64,000 nucleotides of DNA from positions 117,672,936 through 117,736,935 of the forward strand of contig CM041292.1 of NCBI GenBank assembly GCA_023052935.1, read 5' to 3'. This stretch comes from Piezodorus guildinii (lineage: Eukaryota; Arthropoda; Insecta; Hemiptera; Pentatomidae). Positions 13,149 through 23,999 of this stretch are shown here, one piece after another. Numbering within the stretch: position 1 is the stretch's first letter; every line of letters begins with the position of its first letter. The notes below the pieces were generated by a model, which ran no database searches, was not told the origin of the DNA, and saw nothing but the letters and a program-made list of their open reading frames with translations. A program made the position numbers and the translations under genes.

Positions 13149-13284
13149 TCATCCTCCAACAGCTCTATGAACTCCGGCGTACATAGCTTCCTCTAAAGGA
13201 TGGACCTCGGCTGTTCTCTTCTCGTGGATGGAATAATACTCCCTCTTCGGATCATCTTTCTCATCCTCGTCACCTCGGGGAGGG
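13149..13284 (-). CDS. Candidate C-terminal coding exon, unassigned
   Basis: The minus strand has an acceptor-like tttcccatatcag ending at 13285, followed by a frame of about 44 codons to a TGA at 13149-13151. It reads DEDEKDDPKREYYSI, then HEKRTAEVHPLEEAM and YAGVHRAVGG. The G+C content is around 50% against a background near 30%. The peptide is acidic then mixed, with a purine-rich first-position codon pattern expected of real coding sequence. No domain is recognised and no other exons of the same gene were found. The opposite strand is also open (hydrophobic), a common shadow of charged coding sequence. A conserved non-coding element is the main alternative. Confidence 0.3.
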
Positions 13285-14164
13285 CTGATATGGGAAATTC
13301 AGCCTAGGTATCACGTCTTGCCCATGGAAAATGTCACGGGGAGTGGGGGAGGGGAGGAGGGGGAGTAGGTACAAGCCTTTTAACTTTTGCCCAAAAAGGG
13401 TGATAAACATTTACTTAATTAATTTTAAACTTATTTAATAATGGACTCCCCTCAGTATACTCAATTTATTACATTTGATAATTGATGCGTTGGGCAGTAA
13501 TTTAGTAAAAACATTATAGCAGTATTTAGTATTTAATTTTCATTTATAAGGAAGATTCGCTCTCTCGATTCAGAAAATTTCTAAGAACGGCTGTACAAAA
13601 CAGTGTTCTTGGTAGCAAATAAAGTGGATAAGATTTATATACAGCCTTTAGGGTGTTTGTTAGAAGAATAAAATGAATACCCAGAGACCTAATAAATCGT
13701 GTATTTATAAAATACAATCCCTCGTTATTTACGGGATTGGATGAAGGTAGCTATCAAGAGATTGTTTATATGTATATTATGGATAATGATGCTATGATGA
13801 AGCTGCCTTAGCCTGAGGATTATATTTAATGGCTGTATCCCCCAGTAAGATATCGGGTTATCGCTCCCTCACTCCTCCGATGACTAACGATGAACAGGTT
13901 TCGCTTTTGCCTATCTCTGGCTTGACTCATATGCACCTGATTCATATAAACTTTTCAACAGGTTTATATAAACAACGTTATTTTTACATCATGATTCAAA
14001 CACCACAAGCTGTTTCAGACATAAGAAAAATACGGATATTGTTCTTTAACAGATCGAAAACATGACTGGCTTTCTAAAATAACTTTTAAAAAATGTTACC
14101 AATCCATCTTATAAATATCCTTTATTACTATTATTACATCTCTTTTTTTATTTATTCACTTATT
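13285..14164. other. Spacer with a possible short ORF
   Basis: A G-rich stretch at 13335-13370 (GGGGAG-like) is followed by AT-rich DNA. A plus-strand frame from ATG at 13829 to a stop at 14063-14065 (78 codons) begins MAVSPSKISGYRSLTPP. Its first half is G+C-richer and plausible as a coding start, the second half less so. It is unassigned. Confidence 0.3.
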
Positions 14165-14334
14165 GAAATTTACACCTGTATTTGTAAATACATAAAGAGA
14201 ATATGCCCATTGGCAGTACTCCACCTTAGTCTGAACATATATAGATGAAACTTGGAAGTAGTGGTTCGCATAAATTTTTATATAAATAATTTGATATGAA
14301 TACACCTAATACTAAATAAATATATCAAATTTTT
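14165..14334 (-). mobile_element. LINE J tail plus adjoining repeat block E
   Basis: The minus strand reads gtactgccaatgggcat followed by tacaggtgtaaatttcaat, the 3' UTR signature of the jockey-like LINE J family. The block 14240-14327 (ggaacttggaagtag-like, then tatataaataatttg) recurs at 15753-15838 and, inverted, at 17338-17440. With 15529-15840 it forms a tandem repeat of about 0.34 kb interrupted by D3. Confidence 0.65.
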
Positions 14335-15528
14335 ACTTTCACTTACCTATATATGAAATATATAAAGGGTGTAAATATATATTGCGATCGAGAAAATTTT
14401 CGAACTCCAGTTTTCGACGGAAATACACATTTTAGGGTATCCTGAGTCCAAATGACCAAGTCCCGCAAAAAGGTCTGTGTGTGTGTGGTAACTACCGGGC
14501 GAAAAGTCCTATGAAACTGAAATTTCATATTTAAGACAACTATACGTCCGAGATGTTACAGAATCTTTTTCATCAAAAGCAGCTGACCGGAAGATCTACT
14601 TTATACCATGCATTTAGCATCTTTTTTACGATTTTCCCAAAAACGGCTCAAACGATTTTGATTAGCTCCCTATACCGATGTAAAGTTTAATGGGCTTTAA
14701 TATCATATAGATTTCATTCTGATTGAAATAGGACGGAAGGGCTTAAATGCCGAAATTTTAAATTTTCTTTCTCTAAAGTACCTTTAATTTTGTAGATTTC
14801 AGAAAATGTGCATTATCTTATTAACATTGATAAATAACAGGTAAATATGCAAGTTGAGCGAATTTGATAAACAACTTAAGGATAAAATTGCAAATATATT
14901 TTTTTATGCAATATTTGTTTTGTTTTTTAACACAAGAATAGGAATATAGATGTATAGTATACCGTTGGATAGCTAAAGCTTTTAGAAAAAATATCTAACT
15001 CACGGAATTTTAAAGGTTAGTGGAGAGTGATGAAAAGTTGATAAAACAAACTAATTGTCGTAGACAATATTATTGTTGTTGTTGTTTATTCGTTTAACGT
15101 CACTTTATGCTACTATGGCTAATCGGACGATGCTACAGTGGGAGTCCTAAATTTAGCCAATCCAGGTTTTATTAGGATAGAGATCTTTAACGAGTACCTG
15201 ACATCGCACAGGCTCGGGACCACCTTTTAATGTCCCTTCCGAAGGACGGCATAACTGAGGATTTATTACTCCCATTAAAAAATCCTAGGGCTCCCGCAGG
15301 TTTGAACCCGCGACCTTTGGCATAGAAAGCTGTTATGCTAGCAACTACGCTAAGAGTGACCCCGTGGACAATAGTATAATAGATAATTTAATAAAACACA
15401 TGTTTCTATTAAAATCCAATGAAATAATTCTTTAACAATTTATATTTTCTTTCTAAATTAAAAAAAAAAATTCTTAAATTGATATAAATGACGGAGGTGA
15501 GTGAAGATCGTGTGTTGCGCGCACCACA
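14335..15528 (-). mobile_element. Family D element, copy D3, interrupted by SINE A2
   Basis: Minus-orientation copy. Its 3' terminus (actttcacttac at 14335-14346) follows a T-run, and its 5' terminus (gcgcgcaccaca near 15517-15528) precedes another T-run. SINE A2 sits inside at 15070-15366; without it the element is about 0.9 kb. A related unoccupied site at about 17320-17338 shows the host sequence without the insertion, supporting insertion into a T-run. Confidence 0.88.
15070..15366 (-). mobile_element. tRNA-derived SINE, family A, copy 2, nested in D3
   Basis: Matches 742-1027 along its length. On the minus strand it begins cacggggtcactc and has a box B-like gggttcaaacc. It ends in an (AAC)n-type tail, seen as ttattgttgttgttg on the plus strand. 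A perfect 7-bp duplication gacaata at 15063-15069 and 15367-15373 flanks it. It inserted after D3. Confidence 0.9.
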
Positions 15529-15719
15529 TTTTAGAATAATAATGTAAGGATTGAACATTAATTGTTTTTTATTTAATGTCCTTATTTACTCCAACTGCGA
15601 AAAAGAAGATAGTTTATAGAAAGCAAAGGTATAAAAATTGGAGTCCATACTTTAATTTTTAAAAATAATTGTCTATCCTAACATGAATATGCCCATTGGC
15701 AGTACTCCACCTTAGTCTG

Positions 15720-15755
<36 letters not shown>

Positions 15756-15840
15756 TGGAACTTGGAAGTAGTGGTTCGCATTAATTTTTATATAAATAAT
15801 TTGATATGAATACACACAGAATACTAAATAAATATACCGA
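15529..15840. repeat. Repeat blocks F, LINE J tail and E
   Basis: Block F (15540-15660, starting ataatgtaaggattgaac) also occurs inverted at 17205-17320. A LINE J tail (gcccattggcagtactcc, minus orientation, 15684-15724), a (TA)n tract (15725-15752) and block E (15753-15838) follow. The order J-E-[D3]-F-J-E across 14165-15840 indicates a tandem duplication of a J-E-F unit, broken by D3. Confidence 0.6.
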
Positions 15841-16424
15841 ACCGGCGTCCATGAAGAGTGCTGCTCTGTTTCTATTTTTCCATTATTATTTAATCTTTAG
15901 TTTTAAATTTGTTTTTGTTTTTTGATAACTTAAGGATTCAAGATTTAATTATCCGATCAAGATTAATTATTGATATTTTTTTATTTATTTTTAAAGTAAA
16001 CGTATTTCTTATTTTGTGATGGCATTCAACCCTAACTATTTTCCGAAACTTCTTCTAAAATACAATTTAAACTTAATAGAAAGTATGAGTTTAGTTTAGA
16101 GTTTTATCAGATCTTTTATTCAATTAAACAAACCAGAAAATGAAATGAACCTGGAGGTTGAAGTTATTATCCGAGGATAATAGTATTTATTTAAATAAGC
16201 TTTGAAAAATCTCGCCTAAAGAGTTATTTGAATGACATTTTGTTCAAAATAATGAACTTATCCCACTTTAACTTTGTTTGAGCCCTGGGATATGCTTATA
16301 TTAAAATATTGTATGCCAACCGAACTTTTGATAGATTCAACATCTTTGTAACGGACATTCTAGTTAAATATTTTTGATGAATATAATTTTTAATTGTTTC
16401 CGATATTGCTCTGTCTTTTGGGAG
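15841..16424. other. AT-rich spacer
   Basis: No recognisable feature. The first 60 bases (ccggcgtccatgaagagtgc region) are slightly G+C-richer without a coding signature. Confidence 0.4.
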
Positions 16425-16600
16425 TTTAAATGTAACCCAAGATGGCCTCGAGACCTTCTAGTTTAGCTATTTAGTGGAGTGATGCCAATGGGCATTTTCT
16501 CTTCATGTTTTTTTTTCATGTATTTTATCATTACCAACATATTTACTTGTTGTATTACAAAATACAGTTGTAAATTTCAATAAAAATATTAAAAAGAAAA
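16425..16600 (+). mobile_element. LINE J fragment, ORF end and 3' UTR
   Basis: Plus-strand tail of the jockey-like LINE. A remnant of the ORF end (agatggcctcgagacc, giving RWPRDLLV-like residues) is followed by gatgccaatgggcattttc and a 3' UTR ending tacagttgtaaatttcaat plus A-rich tail. Related tails lie at 37775-38015 and 62331-63240. Confidence 0.7.
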
Positions 16601-17204
16601 TGAAATGTAACCCAGAACTCTTCGGTTAAATAACTAGTTGCACCGTATTCTGAGCAAAGCTATTGCTGATTCTGACCCATCTATTACCGGACAAGGCAAC
16701 ACTGACAGACTCCCCCGAGTCTAGCAAACACGTTATGTATGATCTGGTTGATCACGTTCCGTTTGTATTACAAGTTTAAACACGACTAATAACAAGCCGT
16801 GACGTAGGTCCTTGTCTGATCCAAACTTAAATTTGCATGGATATTGATTGGTTTTCCCACTTTGTCATTATGAAAGTGATTAAACGATGAAGTTTACTTT
16901 AGTGTCGTGAATGTAAATATATAATTAATTATACTCTTCCTCATAATATATTTTATATAGGGAAGTAAAAGTAATTAATTCAGTACTGTGCAGGAATATA
17001 CATAGCTTACTTGACGATTAAGCCTTTCAGATGGATGAATCTTGATCTAAAAATGTTTTTCTTTTTTCATTGCTAAAATTTACAAGCCAATATCGTTTAT
17101 ATAGATTTTCTTTCCATTAAAGCCTATGTTTAGCAAATCTAGTTACCCATTCATAACTTTTTTTTTCATTTATCTTCAAAAATTTATGAATAATCAGATT
17201 TTTT
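16601..17204. other. Spacer
   Basis: The part 16620-16880 is G+C-richer (for example gacagactcccccgagtc) but shows no long frame or known motif. The remainder is AT-rich. Confidence 0.35.
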
Positions 17205-17440
17205 TATATTTTATCAATTTCTATACCTTTACAGTCTATAAACCATCTTGCTTTTCGCAGTTGGAATAAATAAGACATTAAATAAAAACAATTAATGTTC
17301 GATCCTTACATTATAATTCAAAACTTTTAGATATTTATTTAGTATCCTGTGTGTATTCATCGCAAATTATTTATATAAAAATTACAGGAACCACCACATT
17401 AAAGTTCCATAAATATATGTTCAGAATAAGGTATCCATTT
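17205..17440 (-). repeat. Inverted copy of blocks F and E without the D insertion
   Basis: Reverse complement of blocks E and F. Read on the minus strand, E runs directly into F through taaataaatat and a T-run, with no D element between. This is an empty-site relative of the D3 insertion point. Confidence 0.7.
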
Positions 17441-17602
17441 ATCAATACCGAAAAAAGTATGCTAATAAAACAATCAATGAACATATTTTAATAATTAAAA
17501 CAAATAATAAGCTGCGCCCGTACACAGAGCAGTTCCTACAGAAAAACTTAATTTTTTGCATTAAAAAGTTATTGTCTGTGGTCTTCGTGGAAAAGTAAAA
17601 AA

Positions 17603-18255
17603 TCTGGTGCAGGCAACTCACGACTTTCACTTACCTCCATTTTTAAAATTAATGAAAGAATTTTCAAATACACTTAATGATAAAGACACGTGAAACTATT
17701 AATGAATAAGTTAGTTTTAGCGGCTTTTCATCACTCTTTATTAACTTTTACAAAATCTTTAGCTTTCCAATGGTATATTATAAGTGTATAATACTGCTGT
17801 ATGTTCAAAATAAAAAAGATTGTATTAAAAAAATATTTTTTAGTTATCTCCTTTAGTTGTTTTTTAAATTCACACAACTTACATATTTAGCTGATATTTA
17901 TCAATGCTAACAAGATAATTTGGTTATTTTTACAGAATCTACAAAATTAAAGGTACTTTAGCAGCAACAAATTTAATATATGGGCATTCAAGCCCTGTCA
18001 GACCATTTTAATCAGAATGAAACCTACTTGACGTTTAAGTCTATTAAATTTTACATCGATATAGAGAGTTTATTTCAAATCGTCGGAACCGTTTTCGAAA
18101 AAAATCGAAAAAAGGTGCAAGATGCATAGTATAAAGTGGCTCTTCTGGTAAGCTAATTTTAATGAAAAAGGGTTTGTAAAGTTTCGGGCGTATATTTGTC
18201 TGAAAAATGAAATTTCAGTTTCATAGGACTTACCGTTTCCGTCCAGGAGTTACCG

Positions 18256-18286
<31 letters not shown>

Positions 18287-18373
18287 CTTTTTGCGAGACT
18301 TGGTTATTTGGTTGGTTATATAAAATTTTCACGATCGCAATACTTTCCCTTACCATATATAGTGAGTGAAAGT
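17603..18373 (+). mobile_element. Family D non-autonomous element, copy D4
   Basis: Plus copy (771 bp). It starts tctggtgcaggcaactc after an A-run and has cgactttcacttacctcc. A perfect (AC)n tract lies at 18256-18284, and the element ends gtgagtgaaagt before an A-run. Part of the distal G+C-rich block (gggaccctaaaacg in other copies) is deleted. The minus-strand frame 18159-18389 is a shadow. Confidence 0.88.
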
Positions 18374-18731
18374 AAAAATGTGCGACCAATTTAATTTAGA
18401 AAGTAGTTCAGTAACTTTTTTCTGCAACCTATAATATATATCTGGTTAAATTCATTTTTTTTCAGCAGAAATTAAGAAATACATCAGTTTTTATAGTGCA
18501 TTAATGATGAATAATAAAATGAGACATTGTATGAATTGTTTTATCCTTTAGTCCTAATCTTTTTATTTTTTTTCAAAAATTTGTAATGAGACATTAAAAA
18601 CTGCCATCGATGACATTACTGCCTTACAGTGATCGCAAATTGTTATACTAGTCGGCCCAAGTGAGATACATTCAAACAATAATAATAAAGTAAAATAAAA
18701 AAGTAATACTGCGATCAATTTAAAGCAAAAT

Positions 18732-19226
18732 TCAATGTACAAAATAATATATCAGGAATTTCTAAATAGGAAAAAAAAATATTTCTATTTGTAAACTTGA
18801 GGAAGTTTCAATTGTTCTTTTTAAAAATAATTGAGCACTTTTTACTCTTTATGGTGTTTTATCCGTGAACTCATAAATAGATGTAGTCAACGTTTCGGGT
18901 TTTTCCCCATTTGCAAGACTTTCAATTTATGTTATAATTATTAATAACATTATTATAGTTACAATTTTATGTGTCAATTCTAATGAATTCTATTGGCTCA
19001 TTCTGTTATAGCACAAAAATTAAATTCATGAAAATAGGACTAAAACCCTGAAACTTTGACTGCATTTATTTACGAAATAGTTCACGGAATAAAACCCAGT
19101 TGGAAGTGAGAAGTGCTCAAATATTAAAAAAAAAAACACAACTGAAACTTCCTCAAGTTTATAAAATAGGAATATCATAATTTTTCTATGTAGAAATTCC
19201 TTATGTGTTATTTTGTACAGTATCAT
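18732..19226. repeat. Imperfect inverted repeat with about 0.2 kb arms
   Basis: The left arm (about 18732-18945) and right arm (about 19010-19226) are reverse complements with indels. Shared blocks are tgtacaaaataa, ggaatttct, aaacttgaggaagtttca, attgagcac or its equivalent, and ttttatccgtgaact. About 65 bp separate the arms. The left arm contains caacgtttcggg, a type of motif seen near the 3' ends of some retroelements. It may be a foldback element or two opposed copies of one repeat. Confidence 0.7.
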
Positions 19227-19553
19227 TTTTTTAATTCACTTTATTGTTGAGAATGCTTTTTATTCTACCAAAGGATAATTATGATTTTCGAGGGCCAAGT
19301 CATCAAATATAGCTGGAATATTGTTATTATTATTATTAACTATTGTTATTATTATTTCTCATACGAGTCCGTGTTTTTAACAGAAGTATTTGTTTATGTT
19401 TAGAAAATTAATATATGCAAATAAACTAATTTAAAAAAAACTTCGTTGTCAATCTCAGACAAGTAGAGTTTCAGAGGAATCGTGTTACCTAAGAAAACGA
19501 TTTGCAGCAGATTATATAGATATATAAATGACTCAGTGTGATTTCCACCGTAG
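19227..19553. other. AT-rich spacer
   Basis: No feature recognised up to the candidate exon. An acceptor-like tgatttccaccgtag ends at 19553. Confidence 0.4.
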
Positions 19554-19736
19554 TCAGGATGTGTCACTCAGTGGCGATACGATAAGAAGAGGGTCTTTGG
19601 ACTGGACAAGTACATCGGCCTTATTTACAAGGACATCGAGTTCTTTGGCACTGGCAGAAATCCTTTAGATGTTCCAAAAAGGAATCTTTTTGAGAAGACG
19701 CTTGGGGAGCGGATTACATCAACAAGCATCTGCTAA
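19554..19736 (+). CDS. Candidate terminal coding exon, unassigned
   Basis: A frame of 60 codons follows an acceptor-like ttccaccgtag and ends at TAA 19734-19736. It reads QWRYDKKRVFGLDKYIG, then LIYKDIEFFGTGRNPLD and VPKRNLFEKTLGERI. The central codons (CTG GAC AAG TAC ATC GGC pattern) have high third-position G+C, unlike the background. No domain is recognised. A second plus frame and parts of the minus strand are also open here, so strand and frame are not certain. No partner exon was found. A conserved non-coding element is possible. Confidence 0.3.
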   Translation, partial: SGCVTQWRYDKKRVFGLDKYIGLIYKDIEFFGTGRNPLDVPKRNLFEKTLGERITSTSIC

Positions 19737-19957
19737 CGAAAAAAACATATAAATAAGAGGTTTACTGGCCTCGAGCCAGCCACCGCCACATCCCTCCATT
19801 CCTATCTCATCAATAATGTTATAAAGTTTTTTTTTTTTTCAATAAAAATAAGTGTGTTTACCTCTTTATTCGCTAGAAGTTTTTTTTATTGTTTACTTGC
19901 TTAATTTGTTTAAAACAAGAACAAAAACAGAAATAATTGACAACGTAATTATAAAAA

Positions 19958-20590
19958 TTTGGTGTGGGCTACACACTACTTTCACTTACATTAGTTGTAA
20001 AAATAATTTAAGAATAATAAAAAAAAGTTAATGTTAAAACATTTTAAAGAATAATTGAGTTTCGTTCTCATATAAAAATGTTAGCTTTCCAACTGTATTT
20101 TATACATCTAGTTTACGTATCTTGTGTTTATAAAAAAAACATACCAAAAAAGAAAAAAATAGTTTTGGTCTTTTTTCCTTTATATAGCAGTTTTTTTTTT
20201 TATGAAACTCTTGTATGATGATATGGTTATTTTATCGGATTTACAAAATTTAAGGAAGATATTTAGAAAAAAAATGGCATTTAGGCGCTGTCAGACTATT
20301 TCAATCAGAATAAAAGCTATCTGATACAAAAGCCTATACAATTTTACACCGATATACAAATATCGTTAATCAACTCTGTTATAGCCGTTTTTGAGAAATC
20401 GTGAAAAGGTAACCACCTTTTCACGATTTCTCAAATTAACCAATTCAGGGTATTAATTTGCTCTCGTGGTTCGTCGATATTAATGACGAAGTTACTGTAA
20501 CATAACACATATAGATTTCTAAAATATGATATTTCAGTTTCGTACGACTTTTTGTTATCGTGTTAGACTTACGACACACACACACGCAAT
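19958..20590 (+). mobile_element. Family D element, copy D5, 3'-truncated
   Basis: Starts tttggtgtgggctacac after an A-run and keeps actactttcacttac. The body shows ggcatttaggcgctgtc and other family blocks. It stops just after a short (CA)n tract near 20588, lacking the distal hairpin. It contains a perfect 21-bp palindrome (20390-20435) not present in other copies. Confidence 0.8.
20390..20435. repeat. Perfect 21-bp inverted repeat with 4-nt loop
   Basis: Arms 20390-20410 and 20415-20435 are exact reverse complements (tttgagaaatcgtgaaaagg plus t) around the loop aacc. The left arm is normal family D sequence; the right arm is an inverted duplicate of it, as made by intra-strand template switching. 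Confidence 0.9.
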
Positions 20591-21689
20591 ATCAAACTCG
20601 TTTTAGAGAAATTAAAAAAATATATTGATATGCATTACTTAAAGTCTGCATTTTGTGAGAAAATTCCTCCAACATCCTAGGAAGATACAATGAATTGATA
20701 TAACACTCTAGATTAAATTTTTAAATTAATCAATATTTATTACTTTTCCACAGTGGTTATTTTGAATTGAAAGTTTCTTCATTACCTCTTTTTCTGACTT
20801 CGATATTTTCACCGATCGCGAACTAAAATATTTTAGATATTAATTTTTTCTATTACAAAACGTTAAGAGGAAATATTATAGCTTTTTTATGGTTTTATAG
20901 TAGTTATAATTTCATAATATTAACTCATCATACGATTTGAGTTCTATGGTGTTAAACCGAGGATTATAACAATAATAATATCACTTTTTTGGAATCCTGC
21001 AGTCTTTGCACAAATAATAGCATGCATAATGATACGTTATACAACCTGTGGCACAGTCTCTCACTTTTTATAATAGACACGTTCTTTATTAAACTTCTTA
21101 CCCATCTACTTCGTTAGATATTCTCATTATTCTTTCTTTTTCAAAAAAAAAAAAAAAAATCCATGTTATTTTAGGAGGAAATTGCCTCTTAACTCTCATT
21201 ATTCTGTTATTAATGGAGAGTCATTTTCTTCCTACTTTGTTTTGTTAAACACAGTTTAAAGGGAAAAAATAAGAAGATAACTAAAGAGCTGTTAAAAGCA
21301 TAGCTTGTATACTATGATGCAGACAGAATAAGCTTCTATGAGAGAATATTGGGTATATTTATTTTGAATTCACGTTAGCGCTAGAGTTTGTCTGAAATAT
21401 TTTCCAGAATTACTATTTTCTAATAAATTACTGTCACAATCTTACTAAATAACTTGAATATATAGGTATACGAATAGGATAAACCCTCCTTTTTGGATTA
21501 ATTATATTTGATAGGGCATTAAAAAAAAAATACTACATTTACTTCCGCCCTGATGTATAGTATACATCCTGAAACCTAGAGTAGATAAATAAAGCAAAAT
21601 AAAATATGAGGGACGACAAAGAAAATGGAAATAATGAGTAACTTTAATGATTATCACTTGTTAAAGTTTATTTAAAATAGGTTTAGTTA
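20591..21689. other. AT-rich spacer
   Basis: No gene, named repeat or RNA recognised. Homopolymer A runs occur near 21145-21160 and 21521-21530. Confidence 0.45.
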
Positions 21690-22075
21690 CTGTTTCTGGA
21701 ACCATCTGGATTGCGATCTTGAAAATTTTAGAGTTCGAATTATCAACACAAATAAACGTTTTAAGGCCTTCTGATTCCAAATAACCAAGTCTGGTAAAAT
21801 GTGTATGGTACCTATAGGTCGTACGGTACTGAAATTTCATTTTTAAGAAGATTATATCTCTAGAATGTTGGAGAAAATTTCTCACAAACGGATGAAATGT
21901 CTGTATCAGAAATATCCCTTTACGTAATGCATATTGATATATTTTTTGAATACCTCAAAAACTTTAGAGCCGACTTTGATTAAACACTCTCTCATGAATA
22001 GAATTGAATTGCCTTTAATTCCATATATGTTTCATCCTCTTTCAAGTTGTCTGAATGAGCTCAAACTACCATTTT
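21690..22075 (-). mobile_element. Family D element, copy D6, diverged fragment
   Basis: Diverged minus-strand distal half of family D. Recognisable blocks are ttgcgatcttgaaaatttt, acaaataaacgtttta, ccaaataaccaagtc, gtactgaaatttcat and tttcatcctctttcaag. Both termini are missing. The minus-strand frame 21661-21885 is a shadow. Confidence 0.7.
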
Positions 22076-22292
22076 TTAAACGACCACCTCCATAATATTT
22101 TTTATTTTTTTGGTTTGTAATAATTAACAATATCTGGATAACGTTGTAAGATATGGGATAAAATGAAGTATGAAAGGATTTGATTAAAAACTAAAAGAGA
22201 AAACAGCATCTTCATAAAGGTGAACAACCGTTGAGAAGCTGGGGATTTTCGTAAAAAAATATAAGTATTTAAATAATACTAATATAAATCAT

Positions 22293-22596
22293 GAGGGGAG
22301 CCCGTAGGTAGCTGAGTGGCTAGCGCGCTAGTCTCTCAGGCTACAGGTTCTGAGTTCGAGTCCCAGTCCCGGCGGGGCTTTTATAAGGATGTAAAAAAAT
22401 GGGGATTCACTCACAACCTCTCCCCCGGGTATGTGAGGCCGTCAGCCAAAGAGTGGCCACTCACAAAATTAGTCGTAGGGAGTGATGATCCTACACTAAA
22501 AACAGCATCATGAAACGTGAGTGTAAACTCGCAGGAGTTTACACCGCGAGGCCCAGGGCCTACACGGCCTGTCGCGCTACTGAAAGAAAGAAGAAG
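22293..22596 (+). mobile_element. tRNA-derived SINE, family C, copy 1
   Basis: The head ggggagcccgtaggtagc holds a box A-like tagctgagtggctagcgcg and a box B-like gagttcgagtccc, resembling a Ser/Leu-type tRNA. The body runs through ctctcccccgggtatg, cactcacaaaattagtcg and ctgtcgcgctac and ends in a GAA-rich tail. A perfect 12-bp duplication aatataaatcat at 22281-22292 and 22597-22608 flanks it. Frames on both strands here (22316-22513, 22411-22608) are shadows. Confidence 0.92.
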
Positions 22597-22626
22597 AATA
22601 TAAATCATAGAATAATTTAAATATAA

Positions 22627-22631
<5 letters not shown>

Positions 22632-22673
<42 letters not shown>
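22632..22673. repeat. (TA)n microsatellite
   Basis: Uninterrupted TA dinucleotide tract just after SINE C1. Confidence 0.95.
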
Positions 22674-22677
<4 letters not shown>

Positions 22678-23999
22678 AGTTGCAAAAGAGCGCCCTCCCC
22701 CTTTACGTTAAAAGGTAATTCAGACTAATTAATAATCGATTTTTCAAAAAATGTTTTATGATAAAAAAAAACATATAATATTAACAATAATAATTAATTG
22801 TAAAAAAGAGGTTATAATCTGTGATCACTGTGTAACTAGTTCCTTTTATTTTTAATACATTTCTTCAATAAATTTTCTATCAAAACTTTGTTTTTTACAC
22901 CGACCTGCCCTGCAAAAGATATATATCCAACTACAGACCATAGTTTTCCTAATTATATAACTTTAATTATTTGCTTAGTTTCTTATTAAATTTCAAATAT
23001 TTTATACCAATTTTACCGTAATTTTATATAAATGTTTGTTTCCATATTTTATGATTGAAATATTTTATTATCAGTTTATTAATAATATTTTCTTATTAGC
23101 GTACTTAACTTATCTATGGTTTTTTCTTGATCACCGCACCTTCAACCATCTTCTCCGTAACAAGTAAAAGAAGGTTATGGTGAGTGACAAAAAGGGCATT
23201 AAGTTTAATAGTTGTGGAAGATAATGATTCATATTGTTAAATTATTTATTCTGAGATAATGTCTTTTTTTTTTTTTTTTAACACCATATACAAATGATGA
23301 TGTCTTAGGAAGATATGTGTAAGCGCTATACCGTTGGTATTTATCAATATTTTCATAATTTTATTGTAAAAATAAGGATTTTCATTGGATAAAAAGGATG
23401 GAATACTAAGAATAAGGATTGGAAATACATAAAGAAAGGAGAGGATATAAAGAGGAAGAGTTAGCTAATTCAGCAGAAGACGAAGAGGATTGGAGTGGAA
23501 GGCTAACAAGGGGGCTCCTGTCAAACGGATCCTGTATCTTCTTCTTTAGCACAGTCTGCGGCGACAGCTTCCTTTAACAAGGGAAACAACACAGCCTCTG
23601 TATATTGTGTATACTATCCACTCTCCATTAGCTATATTATCGCTCCTATATTTATATACTGCCTAGAAAACTATAACAACGATTGAAATTTACAAACAGA
23701 TATAAATAAAAATCTGGTGTGTGCAACAAATAAACAGCTTCACATTCCTCTCCCCCTGAATTAATAAAATTCAAAAGTTCATATTATTAAATAACTTTAC
23801 TACTGTATTATTTTGTACAAGATCATTCCTTTAACAGTTAAAGTCATTATCTATCTCTACGATTGTATTTAAAAATAAATTGATTAAATATTGTAAAAAC
23901 TAATGTTTAGAGAAACTATTCGACAGCAGCACTCCAGAATAGTTAATAATTAAGTCTCACGATTTGAAATGTTCCTAGAAATAGGAAATGAGGCAAGAA
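22674..23999. other. Spacer with a G+C-richer patch
   Basis: Mostly AT-rich. The patch 23440-23600 is G+C-richer and open on both strands. The plus strand has a frame with NSAEDEEDWSGRL. The minus strand has an acceptor-like cacaatatacag followed by LKEAVAADCAKEEDTGSV and a stop at 23521-23523. Neither can be preferred or assigned. Confidence 0.35.
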
